A DNA stretch of 14,904 bases from Spirochaetaceae bacterium. GTDB taxonomy: Bacteria > Spirochaetota > Spirochaetia > Treponematales > Breznakiellaceae. Every line of letters begins with the position of its first letter. The first letter of the stretch is position 1. The position numbers were made by a program, and so were the translations under genes. Shown piece by piece: positions 5,360-12,693 of the stretch. The notes beneath the pieces are model-generated. The model saw only the letters and a list, made by a program, of their open reading frames with translations. It had not been told where the DNA came from and did no database searches. The stretch spans positions 1-14,904 of the forward strand of contig JAIRMP010000105.1 of the NCBI GenBank assembly GCA_031258615.1, written 5' to 3'.

Positions 5360-7171
5360 ATGGAAAAGATCAGAAACACACGGATAATCTGTACGATGGG
5401 GCCGGCGGTGGACAGCGTCGACAAGATTCGCGCGCTGATCCGCGCCGGGATGAATATAGCGCGCTTTAACTTTTCGCACGGCGATCACAAGGACAAGGCG
5501 GAGTCTATAGCGATGGTGCGGAAGGCGGCGGAACTTGAAAAGGCGACGATAGCGTTGCTCGCGGACACCAAGGGGCCTGAGATACGTACGGGGCTCGTGA
5601 AGGGCGGCGGGAATATCGTCCTTGAGTCAGGCGAAACGGTGGACGTGATGGCCTCCGAGGACGGGGAAAAGCTGTACGGCGCGGACGGGGCGCTCACGCT
5701 GAAAGAAGGGGGCAGGACGCGCGTTACGGTGAGCTATGAGCTTCTGGCGGACGACATCAGGGACGGCGCGCGTATTCTGATTGCGGACGGCCTCTTGTCG
5801 CTCGAATTCATCAGCCTCGAAGGACGGGTAATGCGGTGCAGGGTCGAGGCGGGCGGGGAACTCGGCAGCCGGAAGAATGTCAACGTGCTGGGCGTGCACA
5901 CCCGCCTTCCGGCCATGTCCGCGCAGGACATGGCCGACCTCCGCTTTGCGGCGGGGGAGGGGATGGACTGCGTGGCGGCGTCCTTCATCCGCAAGCGGCA
6001 GGATGTAACCACGATACAGAAATTCCTCGCTTCGATAGGTTCCGATATGCCTGTGATAGCCAAGATTGAGGACGAGGAGGGGCTGGACAACATCAGCGAC
6101 ATCATCCGGGTATCGGCGGGCGTCATGGTGGCGCGCGGCGATCTGGGGGTGCAGATACCGCCCGAGCAGGTGCCGCTCGCTCAGAAGCGCATCATAGAGC
6201 TGTGCAACAACGAGGGGAAGCCGGTCATAACCGCCACCCAGATGCTCGATTCTATGATCCGCAACCCGCGCCCCACCCGCGCCGAGGCCGCCGATGTGGC
6301 AAACGCGATCCTGGACGGCAGCGACTGCGTGATGCTGTCCGGCGAGACGGCCAACGGCGCTTACCCGGAGGAGGCGGTGGAGACGATGAACCGTATCGCG
6401 CTGACGGTGGAAGCCTCGGACGTGTACAGGCGGTATCAGCTTGAACGCCGAGGACGCCTCCATCGCTCAGGCGATATGCCGCAGTCGATAGCGGAGTCGG
6501 CGGTGCTGATAGCGGAGACGGTAAAAGCGGCCTGCATAATCACGCCGACAATCTCAGGCAACACGGCGCGGCTTGTCAGCAAGTACCGTCCCCTCCGTCC
6601 CATCATCGGCGCCTCACCCAGCGAAGAGATACGCCGGAGGATGCTGCTGTACTGGGGCATCATCCCGCTTGCCGTGCAGAACGAGCTTGACAGTGAGGCC
6701 ACGATACAGGGCGCGCAGAGCGCGGCGATAAAAGAAGGCTTCATCAAGGTGTCGGACAAGGTTGTGTTTACCGCCGGGATGCCGGTCAATTCGCCGTACT
6801 CGGCGAACACGATACAGATACACGTGATAGGCAAGATACTGGGACGCGGTCAGCGCGGTTTTGGCGGACGCTGCACGGGCCGCATAGTAAAGGCAAACAC
6901 GCTGGATGAGGCGTCCTACCTGCTGCGAAGCAGCGGCGGCGAAATCCTGCTGACCCATACCCTGGACAATTCGTTCATCCCGATAATAAGGATAGCGCGC
7001 GGCATAATCGTGGAAGGCTCCTCCGAATTCCCGCGCGATATGCTCAGGATGATAAACCCGAACATCGTCTACATCGCCCAGGTCGAAAAGGCTATGGCCA
7101 ACATTGAAGAACACATCACAGTTACGATAGACGGCACGGAAAAGATAGTCTACGATGGTACAATAGAGTGA
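5360..7171 (+). CDS. pyk: Pyruvate kinase with extra C-terminal domain
   Basis: A 603-residue glycolytic enzyme (PEP + ADP to pyruvate + ATP). Catalytic-core motifs are all visible: ARFNFSHG (34-41), DTKGPEIRT (69-77), the catalytic-lysine segment IAKIED (233-238), VARGDLGVQIP (257-267), PVITATQMLDSM (288-299) and SDCVMLSGETANGAYP (321-336). A normal enzyme ends near residue 480-490. The last ~113 residues form an added domain like the PEP-utilising mobile domain fused to some Bacillus-type pyruvate kinases (GRIVKANTLDEA, GGEILLTHTLDN, ARGIIVEG, VTIDGTEKIVYDG). It lacks the phosphohistidine motif SHAA, so it should be structural or regulatory. It is a single gene convergent with nusB. The ATG has no ribosome site and lies 7 nt after a perfect -10 box. 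Confidence 0.96.
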   Translation: MEKIRNTRIICTMGPAVDSVDKIRALIRAGMNIARFNFSHGDHKDKAESIAMVRKAAELEKATIALLADTKGPEIRTGLVKGGGNIVLESGETVDVMASEDGEKLYGADGALTLKEGGRTRVTVSYELLADDIRDGARILIADGLLSLEFISLEGRVMRCRVEAGGELGSRKNVNVLGVHTRLPAMSAQDMADLRFAAGEGMDCVAASFIRKRQDVTTIQKFLASIGSDMPVIAKIEDEEGLDNISDIIRVSAGVMVARGDLGVQIPPEQVPLAQKRIIELCNNEGKPVITATQMLDSMIRNPRPTRAEAADVANAILDGSDCVMLSGETANGAYPEEAVETMNRIALTVEASDVYRRYQLERRGRLHRSGDMPQSIAESAVLIAETVKAACIITPTISGNTARLVSKYRPLRPIIGASPSEEIRRRMLLYWGIIPLAVQNELDSEATIQGAQSAAIKEGFIKVSDKVVFTAGMPVNSPYSANTIQIHVIGKILGRGQRGFGGRCTGRIVKANTLDEASYLLRSSGGEILLTHTLDNSFIPIIRIARGIIVEGSSEFPRDMLRMINPNIVYIAQVEKAMANIEEHITVTIDGTEKIVYDGTIE

Positions 7172-7212
7172 AGCGCCAGCGGACAACCGGCGGCAGGCGG
7201 CAAGGGCTCCGG

Positions 7213-7629
7213 TCAGCCGTCTCTGTCCTTGCTGATACTGTCCAGCACACCGTTTACAAACTTAAAAGAATCATCGGCGCCGTAGTCTATGCACAGTTTT
7301 ACCGCTTCCTCAATGGTAACGGAAGCCGGTATGTCCTTCTGAAAGAGCAGGGAATAGACGCTTAGGCGCATTATCGCAAGATCGACGCGCTTTAGACGGG
7401 AAAAATCCCAATTCTGTATCACCGAGCGAATTTTTTTGTCTATAACGGCGATGTTTTCCAGCGTGCCGGCTACCAGTACACGTGGAAACACGAGCGCGGC
7501 CTCCCCCATGGCCTTGAGTTTTTCATCATCCACCCAGGGAAAGGCCAGCAGTTCCTCTACAGGCGTACCGGCGGCCTCCCAAGCGTAAAGAGCTTCCAGC
7601 GCCAGCACCCGGCCCTTCCACCTGGACAT
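7213..7629 (-). CDS. nusB: Transcription antitermination factor NusB
   Basis: A 138-residue all-helical RNA-binding protein. With NusE (S10) it binds boxA RNA and promotes antitermination, chiefly of rRNA operons. The pattern R-x5-LEALYAWE (residues 7-18), VIDKKIRSVIQNWDFSRL, KRVDLAIMRLSVYSLLF, IPASVTIEEAVKLCIDYGAD and the terminal DSFKFVNGVLDSI are typical of NusB, and the length is normal. The ATG (7627-7629) lies one base after the stop of the upstream chaperone gene, so translation is probably coupled; its only nearby ribosome-site-like bases are AGG. Its 3' end faces pyk with a 41-nt gap. Confidence 0.93.
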   Translation of the reverse strand: MSRWKGRVLALEALYAWEAAGTPVEELLAFPWVDDEKLKAMGEAALVFPRVLVAGTLENIAVIDKKIRSVIQNWDFSRLKRVDLAIMRLSVYSLLFQKDIPASVTIEEAVKLCIDYGADDSFKFVNGVLDSISKDRDG

Positions 7630-7630
7630 C

Positions 7631-8680
7631 CTAGTAGTTCAGATTCTCGTTAAAAATTTTGTAAGGGCTGCCCTTCCGCAGTTCGTCAATGAGTTCCTTT
7701 TGGGCGCGCTCAATGACTTCCTGCTGGCGCTTCTGCATGATGCTTTGCCTCAGCACCGTTTTGACCGTTTCGCCGTACATCAGGTGGGTATCCTCCAGCG
7801 CAAGGAATTTTTTGGGGTACTTGTGGGCAATCTTGATGATGTAGAAACCCCGCGCCGGGCCGGAAGGTATCTCCAGCACCTTTGAAATCTTACCCTGTTC
7901 CAGCTTGAGAGCCTCATCAAGGAAGGTCTGGCCCACCCTCTGCTGACCGGCGGCGCTCCTCTGTATGATGCTGCGCTGCGCCACATTGTAACCGGCATCG
8001 GGCGCCCTGCCACGTTGCAGCTTTTCGTCAAAAGTATTGGGGTTGCTGTTTATCTCGCGCGCCATTTTGTTCGCATCTTCACGCTTTTTGTTCTTTTCAG
8101 TTTCGCCCGCAACCGGAAAAATGATGGCGGAAAATTCAGCGGTTTCGGGCTGCACCAGATCTGTTGAATTAAGCTCGTATTCAGCCAAAATCTCCGCCTC
8201 CGTAGGTTCTTTTATTGAACCCAGCACATCCTGCTTTTTCGCCAGCAAGTACTTCTGTATCGTAAGCAGCTTCTTTGCCTGCTCCCGGTACGCGGCCAGT
8301 TCCATACCGGTTTGCTGCCTTACGGTGCTGTTAAACTCCGCATCCGTCGGCGGGCGCCCCAGAATCTGAGCCAGTTGGGAGCGTAATTCATTGAACTGTT
8401 GATTCACCTCCGCATCGGTAACGCTGATTTTCTCCCTCTCCGCCGCCTGTAGCGCGAGCCGCTCGTTTATCATGCCGTCCAAGACCTCACGTTTCTCGTC
8501 CGCATTCAAAATCCGCCCCAGGGCAGCCTCCATCTGCTCAACCCTTACCCTCAGCATCTTGACGCTGATCTGTTCTGTTTTTGTCAATGTTACCGTCGCA
8601 ACAGTTTTAAGGTCATTCTGCGCCAGCGCGACCGCCGAGGAAAGAAGAACAAGCCCAAATACGATAAACCTTTTTTTCAT
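7631..8680 (-). CDS. SurA-like periplasmic chaperone / peptidyl-prolyl isomerase
   Basis: The preferred start is the ATG at 8680 (349 residues), because AGGTG lies 7 nt upstream and the protein then begins with a clean signal peptide, MKKRFIVFGLVLLSSAVALA, with cleavage likely before Gln21. An in-frame ATG at 8710 would add ten residues and spoil the signal peptide. Residues ~35-150 form a SurA-type N-domain (EKREVLDGMINERLALQ, ISVTDAEVNQQFNELRSQL, TGMELAAYREQAKKL). Residues ~180-290 look like a degenerate parvulin domain (FSAIIFPVAG, TFDEKLQRG, FLDEALKLEQGKISKVLEI, GFYIIKIA). The usual GGDLG turn is not evident, so isomerase activity is doubtful. Its role would be folding of outer-membrane proteins. 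It is cotranscribed with nusB. Confidence 0.8.
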   Translation of the reverse strand: MKKRFIVFGLVLLSSAVALAQNDLKTVATVTLTKTEQISVKMLRVRVEQMEAALGRILNADEKREVLDGMINERLALQAAEREKISVTDAEVNQQFNELRSQLAQILGRPPTDAEFNSTVRQQTGMELAAYREQAKKLLTIQKYLLAKKQDVLGSIKEPTEAEILAEYELNSTDLVQPETAEFSAIIFPVAGETEKNKKREDANKMAREINSNPNTFDEKLQRGRAPDAGYNVAQRSIIQRSAAGQQRVGQTFLDEALKLEQGKISKVLEIPSGPARGFYIIKIAHKYPKKFLALEDTHLMYGETVKTVLRQSIMQKRQQEVIERAQKELIDELRKGSPYKIFNENLNY

Positions 8681-8709
8681 GTCAACACCTGCATTCAAAA
8701 AACACTTCA

Positions 8710-8715
8710 TTTATA
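8710..8715 (-). promoter_or_regulatory. Possible -10 box for the surA-like/nusB operon
   Basis: The minus strand reads TATAAA here, which would give a leader of about 23 nt holding the AGGTG ribosome site. The -35 position (8733-8738) reads TGTTTA, a poor match, so this is tentative. Confidence 0.3.
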
Positions 8716-8809
8716 CCATATATTAGAACAGATAAACATGAAAAAAGCAACAGCGCAGCGGCGTAAAGGCGGGCGCAGGGAATGAAGTATATGTTGAACA
8801 CAAAAACTA

Positions 8810-8845
8810 TTGCGGAAAAGCACATTCCTGTTATATCATAGGAAT
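8810..8845 (+). promoter_or_regulatory. Putative potD promoter with overlapping palindrome
   Basis: TTGCGG at 8810-8815 is followed after 18 nt by TATCAT (8834-8839), or after 16 nt by TATATC. An inverted repeat, ATTCCT (8824-8829) and AGGAAT (8840-8845), brackets the -10 region with a 10-nt spacer, so its arm centres are 16 nt apart. It is well placed for a repressor. Confidence 0.4.
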
Positions 8846-9006
8846 CTATGTTGTAGGCGCCGGGCACGGAAACGGCGTCCCGCGGCAGTATGGAAAAGAC
8901 GCAAGCCGGGCGGCTTGTGTAATCCGGCGATGTTCCGTTGAAAATAGACGGAATGCCAAAACAGGTAATCTGTTGAGGCTGCGCTTCTATCTATCAGGAG
9001 GATAAA
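8846..9006 (+). promoter_or_regulatory. Long structured 5' leader of potD with a strong ribosome site
   Basis: About 160 nt separate the putative promoter from the potD ATG. Hairpins are possible: CGCCG/CGGCG around 8858-8877, and CAAGCC (8902-8907) with GGCTTG (8912-8917). GGAGG at 8997-9001, 5 nt before the ATG, is the strongest ribosome site in the window. The leader matches no riboswitch class I can recognise by conserved core bases. Confidence 0.4.
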
Positions 9007-10137
9007 ATGATGGCCAAACTTGCTTTTCCCGCGACGGCGCGGGAAAAACCCACGGCGGCGCGGGGAAAATTGCCCCGATTCAATTCTGCTGCGTTTGGAT
9101 TTTTGTTTCGGGTACTTGTCTTGCTGCTTGCCCTGGGCACGGCAGCAGGCTGTAAACGCGGTGAAGAAAAAAAGCTTTTAATTTACAACTGGACATACTA
9201 TTGTCCCGATTCGATCATCGAAAAGTTTGAAAAAGAGTACGGTATCAAGGTGGTGTACGATGAGTACGCTTCCAACGAAGATATGTACGCCAAGATTCAG
9301 AGCGGCGGCGCAGGTTACGATCTGGTGTTCCCGTCCGCAGAGTTTATCACAATAATGAAGGAGCAGGGGATGCTGGCAAAGATCGACCGCTCCAAACTAT
9401 CCAACCTGGGTAATATTGACCCCCTCGTCCTGGAAAAAGCGCTTTACGACCCCAATATGGACTACCACGTGCCGTACTGCTACGGAGCGGCAGGTATCGT
9501 GGTCAACAAGGCAAAAGTACCGGACTACGAAAAAAGCTGGTCAATTTTTAGCCGCACCGATTTGAAAGACCGGATGACCATGCTGGACGATCTGCGGGAA
9601 GTGCTGGGCGCGGCGTTGATGTCTCTCAAATTTTCGGCCAACTCAACCGATCCTGACGAAATATTCATGGCGCGGGACTTTATAAACAACAACTGGAAGC
9701 CTAACCTTGTCAAATTCGACGCGGAAGCCTTTTCGAAGGGCTATGCCTCAGGCGATTTTTGGGTGGTACACGGTTACTACGAAAACATAGCCGAAGAGAT
9801 ACGCGGCAACGAAGAATTGCTAAACAACACGGTATTCATCATACCGGAAGAGGGCGGAAGCGCCTTTCTGGACGGTATGTGCATCCTGAAGGACGCCAAA
9901 AATATTGACGCGGCCCACAAATTCATGGACTTTATTCACAGACCGGAAATATACGCGGAATTTGCCGACTATTTTGGTTCGCCCGCAGTCGTCAATGTAC
10001 CTGCCAGGGCACTGAAAAAGGGGACTTCGTACATCACGGATGAAGATTTACTGCGGACGGAACTGAAACTCGATGTCGGCTCCGCCATCGACTACTACAA
10101 CGAGGCGTGGTTTGATTCGATCCGCATAGGAAAATAA
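9007..10137 (+). CDS. potD: Polyamine (spermidine/putrescine)-binding lipoprotein of an ABC transporter
   Basis: A 376-residue solute-binding protein of the PotD/PotF family, exported and lipid-anchored. A hydrophobic stretch (residues 32-47) ends in a lipobox, TAAGC, with Cys49 as the modified residue. The mature part begins KKLLIYNWTYYCPDSIIEKF and continues YGIKVVYDEYASNEDMYAKI and GYDLVFPS, which are diagnostic. Later family features are VPYCYGAAGIVVNK, VVHGYYENIAEE and FIIPEEGGSAFLDGMCI. The region before the hydrophobic core is unusually long (about 31 residues) and is encoded across a perfect DNA hairpin at 9024-9047. The start is secured by GGAGG. No potABC genes are adjacent: the neighbours are divergent surA-like and convergent MFS genes, so the permease and ATPase must be elsewhere. 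Confidence 0.92.
   Translation: MMAKLAFPATAREKPTAARGKLPRFNSAAFGFLFRVLVLLLALGTAAGCKRGEEKKLLIYNWTYYCPDSIIEKFEKEYGIKVVYDEYASNEDMYAKIQSGGAGYDLVFPSAEFITIMKEQGMLAKIDRSKLSNLGNIDPLVLEKALYDPNMDYHVPYCYGAAGIVVNKAKVPDYEKSWSIFSRTDLKDRMTMLDDLREVLGAALMSLKFSANSTDPDEIFMARDFINNNWKPNLVKFDAEAFSKGYASGDFWVVHGYYENIAEEIRGNEELLNNTVFIIPEEGGSAFLDGMCILKDAKNIDAAHKFMDFIHRPEIYAEFADYFGSPAVVNVPARALKKGTSYITDEDLLRTELKLDVGSAIDYYNEAWFDSIRIGK
9024..9047 (+). repeat. Perfect 10-bp hairpin inside the first codons of potD
   Basis: Arms TTTTCCCGCG (9024-9033) and CGCGGGAAAA (9038-9047) flank a 4-nt loop, 17 nt downstream of the A of the ATG. A second weaker hairpin follows (CGGGG 9061-9065 with CCCCG 9073-9077). Both lie in the extended n-region of the signal peptide. 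Confidence 0.88.
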
Positions 10138-10166
10138 CAGGCATCTAACGGGCAGGGGAGGGGGCT

Positions 10167-11396
10167 TTAGGGACGACCGGCGGACTGACGCGCCTGCCGG
10201 CGCAGGAGCCCTATCAGCGGCAGGCTTAGGAACAGGGCGGTAACGGGGAAGACCGCGCGGTAGCTCAGCATCGCCGCAGCGGAGCCTATCAGCGGGCCGA
10301 GCGCCGCGCCTGTTGAGGATACGGACGTGTTGAGGCCGAACACGCGGCCCTGGTGATCGTGGTCGGTGTGCGCGGCCAGCAGCGCCTGGAGCGCGGGCGC
10401 TATCCCGCCAAGGAACATGGAGGGGATGACGTGCATCACGGCAAGCTGAAACAGGTTTCCGGCGAATGCCTGCGGTATTACCCCGGCGCAGCCGCCGGCA
10501 AGGCATACTGTCACCATCTTCCAGAAACCCAGGCGCGGGCAGAATTTCCCTGAGATTATCGCCCCAAGCGCCCCTGCCGCCGCCCCGAGGCCGAGTACCA
10601 CCCCAGTATACGAGCCTATGTAACGCGAATCCCCGGAAATTTCCCGCAAAAAAAGCGGCATTATCGGGTTGGCCGTAGTGTTCGCCATCTGGAACAGGAA
10701 CGAAACGGACAGCAGCAGCAGCACATTGGGGTTGGACGCGAGCAGTTTTATCTCCCACAAGAAGCCGTTACGTTTGAGCTTGCCTTTGCCGCGGGCGCTT
10801 TCCACCGGGGCGGCGTGATGCGGGTCTTCCGTCACACCTCGCAGTACGATAAGGGCGGCGGCCAGCAGGATGACGCCCGTCCCCAGGAAGGCGGCGCGGT
10901 GTCCCCGGAAGTCAACGATGAGGCCGCCGGCAAGCGGACCCAGCGAATTCCCGACATAGATGCCGGTTTGCAGCAGTCCGAGCGACATGGTAAGGCTTGC
11001 CTGCGGCACTATGCCTACGGTGAGGACGCTTGCCGCCGCAATCGTACCGGTGAGGCATCCCTGCAATGTCCGCAGTACCATAAGCTGCCAGGGCGCCTGC
11101 ACAAAGGTCATGGCGGAAACGATGACAGCCCCGCCAAACATAGCGCGCATCAGCATGGCGCGGCGGCTGTACATATCGGCAAGCCGCCCCCATACGGGCG
11201 CGAACACGGCAAGGGCTATAGACGCGCAGGACTGGATCAGGCCCGTCCACAGCTTGAGCCGCTGCGGATCGCTTATGCCTATCTCATCGGCAAGAAAGAG
11301 CGGGATGACCGGCATTGACAGCGCAAATCCAAGTATGGCAAGGGTTTCGGCGATAAGGACAGCGGCATAGTTCAATTTCCATGATTTCGTTCTCAT
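10167..11396 (-). CDS. MFS multidrug exporter, MdtG/TetA-like
   Basis: A 409-residue inner-membrane protein with about 12 helices in the 6+6 arrangement of drug:H+ antiporters. The N-terminal motif A between helices 2 and 3 is present as GRLADMYSRRAML. Family-like segments include the first helix leading to MPVIPLFLADEIG, LWTGLIQSCASIALAVFAPVWG, LRTLQGCLTG, GPLAGGLIVD at helix 5, ANPIMPLFLREISGD after the central loop, GRVFGLNTS, and GAALGPLIGSA in the C-half. Overall it is most like E. coli MdtG. The substrate cannot be inferred. It is convergent with potD, with 29 nt between stops. No ribosome site precedes the ATG, which is 9 nt after a -10 box, so the mRNA may be leaderless. Confidence 0.9.
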   Translation of the reverse strand: MRTKSWKLNYAAVLIAETLAILGFALSMPVIPLFLADEIGISDPQRLKLWTGLIQSCASIALAVFAPVWGRLADMYSRRAMLMRAMFGGAVIVSAMTFVQAPWQLMVLRTLQGCLTGTIAAASVLTVGIVPQASLTMSLGLLQTGIYVGNSLGPLAGGLIVDFRGHRAAFLGTGVILLAAALIVLRGVTEDPHHAAPVESARGKGKLKRNGFLWEIKLLASNPNVLLLLSVSFLFQMANTTANPIMPLFLREISGDSRYIGSYTGVVLGLGAAAGALGAIISGKFCPRLGFWKMVTVCLAGGCAGVIPQAFAGNLFQLAVMHVIPSMFLGGIAPALQALLAAHTDHDHQGRVFGLNTSVSSTGAALGPLIGSAAAMLSYRAVFPVTALFLSLPLIGLLRRQARQSAGRP

Positions 11397-11405
11397 CGGC
11401 GGTTA

Positions 11406-11434
11406 ATCATATTAAATATAGCAAAAACCGGCAA
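11406..11434 (-). promoter_or_regulatory. Promoter of the MFS exporter gene
   Basis: On the minus strand TTGCCG (11429-11434) and TATGAT (11406-11411) are 17 nt apart. The -10 box ends 9 nt before the ATG at 11396 and no Shine-Dalgarno sequence intervenes, so the leader would be 2-3 nt. Confidence 0.55.
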
Positions 11435-11452
11435 TGTTAAGTAACCTATAGT

Positions 11453-11500
11453 CCCGCCACGTTTTTACACTACAAAGTTGTGTCTCGGTATTGTGGCGGG
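11453..11500. repeat. Inverted repeat CCCGCCAC / GTGGCGGG
   Basis: Perfect 8-bp arms at 11453-11460 and 11493-11500 with a 32-nt interval. It is immediately followed by the 35-codon frame from 11508 and lies about 20 nt outside the MFS -35 box, so it could be a large hairpin, an operator or an end of a decayed element. Confidence 0.75.
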
Positions 11501-11653
11501 GTAGTCTATGCCAAGCAGGAGAGTAAATAGCGTAGACCTCTTTGATCGGCTCTTAGCGAATCTCAAGGTTAGTGTCACCGTTGTGGTTGCTGATCTGTGT
11601 GACAGATATTTTTGACGTACCCGGCGAACACATCCCAACGGACAGCCCCGACC

Positions 11654-11668
11654 GGGGGGGGGGGGGGG
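11654..11668. repeat. Homopolymer run of 15 G
   Basis: Fifteen consecutive G on the plus strand, 39 nt beyond the radical SAM stop codon and about 220 nt upstream of the MFS promoter. It follows CCCCGACC, with which it can pair. Such tracts slip during replication; the exact length should be treated as uncertain. Confidence 0.9.
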
Positions 11669-11706
11669 TAGCGGCTGAGCTCAGCTTTGCCTGCGGCGTC
11701 TTTACT

Positions 11707-12693
11707 TCACGCTACAAAGCCATGCTTCCAGTGCCAGACAGGGACGGACAGTTCCGAGGAAAACGGATTCTGCCGTTCAAAGTCCGGCAGCCATTCATCG
11801 CCGGTTTCCAGTTCCTGGTAAAAACCGTCCTCAATGCCGAATTCTTCGATCCAGGCAAGCGCCGTATCGTACTCTTCCCTGTCCAGAAAACGTGCAGGCG
11901 AGGCGGCGGCCAACGGGGAACGCGGCGGCGTGTACTGCGTCATCAGCGAAAGACTCGCCCTGCCGCGGGCATTCCCGGCAAACCAGCGCAGCGCCTCCCT
12001 CGTAGATTCCAGAAATCCCGGCAGCACAAGATGACGGATGATAACCTTGCGCTTGTCCTGAGCCATGTCCATCATCTTGAGAATAGCTTTTTCGGCATAC
12101 AGCGGATAATCGGGCGCGTTGAAGAATTTGGCGGCAATGCCCTCATCCAGGGTTTTTAGATCGGGCAGGAACATATCGATCAACCCGCGCAGGGCTTCCA
12201 GCGTCTCTGTCTTTTCATACGAGGAGGAATTCCAAAGACAGGGGATGCTAAGGCCGTCCCCGCGCGCGCGCCGTAAACCTTCCGCGATGGCCGGGACCGC
12301 GTGAGAGCCGGTTACAATGTTGATGTTTTCCGCCCCCCGGTTTTGCAGGGCAAGGCAGATCGCGGCAAATTCGCCTGAATCAACTGACCGCCCCATCCCG
12401 CCGCGCGAAATCTGCGCGTTCTGGCAGAACGCGCAGCGCAGGCCGCAGCCCGACACGAATACCGTCCCGGAACCGCCCCGCCCGGTAACGGGAGGTTCCT
12501 CGCCTCGGTGTATGGAGGCGGCGGCAACGCGGAGCGGCGCGCTTCCGCCGCAGTAAGCGGCGCGGGGAGTTTGACATTGCCTCGGGCAGATACCGCAGGC
12601 GGCGCCGGCGCGTTTCGCTAATATAGCAGGGCCTCCACTTCGCTGCCGGCGGAAAGCGCCGCGCCCGCCGGTATGTCCAGCAGGCAGTTGCAC
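11707..12693 (-). CDS. PflX-like radical SAM protein (COG1313 type), function unknown
   Basis: Read from the GTG at 12693 the protein has 328 residues. The radical SAM cluster motif is CGLRCAFC (Cys 83, 87, 90), preceded by RGGSGTVFVSG. An N-terminal set CGICPRQC plus Cys48 (Cys 33, 36, 40, 48) is typical of the PflX/COG1313 family, as are HRGEEPPVTG, LALQNRGAENINIVTGSHAVP, the IDMFLPDLKTLDE segment and RHLVLPG. Members resemble pyruvate-formate-lyase activating enzymes, but their substrate is unknown to me. The start is uncertain: the GTG overlaps moeA by 76 nt without a ribosome site. A strong GGAGG at 12632-12636 instead points to an in-frame ATA at 12622-12624, which would give 305 residues and keep all cysteines. 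It is last in the mobB-like/moeA operon. Confidence 0.85.
   Translation of the reverse strand: MQLPAGHTGGRGAFRRQRSGGPAILAKRAGAACGICPRQCQTPRAAYCGGSAPLRVAAASIHRGEEPPVTGRGGSGTVFVSGCGLRCAFCQNAQISRGGMGRSVDSGEFAAICLALQNRGAENINIVTGSHAVPAIAEGLRRARGDGLSIPCLWNSSSYEKTETLEALRGLIDMFLPDLKTLDEGIAAKFFNAPDYPLYAEKAILKMMDMAQDKRKVIIRHLVLPGFLESTREALRWFAGNARGRASLSLMTQYTPPRSPLAAASPARFLDREEYDTALAWIEEFGIEDGFYQELETGDEWLPDFERQNPFSSELSVPVWHWKHGFVA

Larger units (their letters stand above)
11435..11706. other. Non-coding stretch between the MFS and radical SAM genes
   Basis: About 270 nt with no firm gene. It contains a long inverted repeat (11453-11500), a small hairpin ATCTGT/ACAGAT (11593-11607) followed by ATTTTT, a run of 15 G (11654-11668) and a perfect 12-bp palindrome GCTGAGCTCAGC (11674-11685). 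A 35-codon frame from an ATG at 11508 to a TGA at 11615 encodes a protein-like string (including VDLFDRLLANLKVS) and might be a tiny gene or a gene remnant; there is no ribosome site. Confidence 0.45.

Noticed and set aside
5627..6463. Long minus-strand frame (278 codons) opposite pyk
   Set aside because: It is a shadow of the GC-rich pyk coding strand: its composition is dominated by His, Arg and Ala, it has no family motif, and pyk is unmistakable on the other strand.
8846..9006. Known riboswitch (c-di-GMP, cobalamin, guanidine or others) in the potD leader
   Set aside because: None of the conserved core strings I looked for is present; only generic hairpins are seen.
11572..12159. Plus-strand frame of 195 codons through the G run
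   Set aside because: Most of it is antisense to the radical SAM gene, it depends on the uncertain G-run length, and it has no ribosome site.
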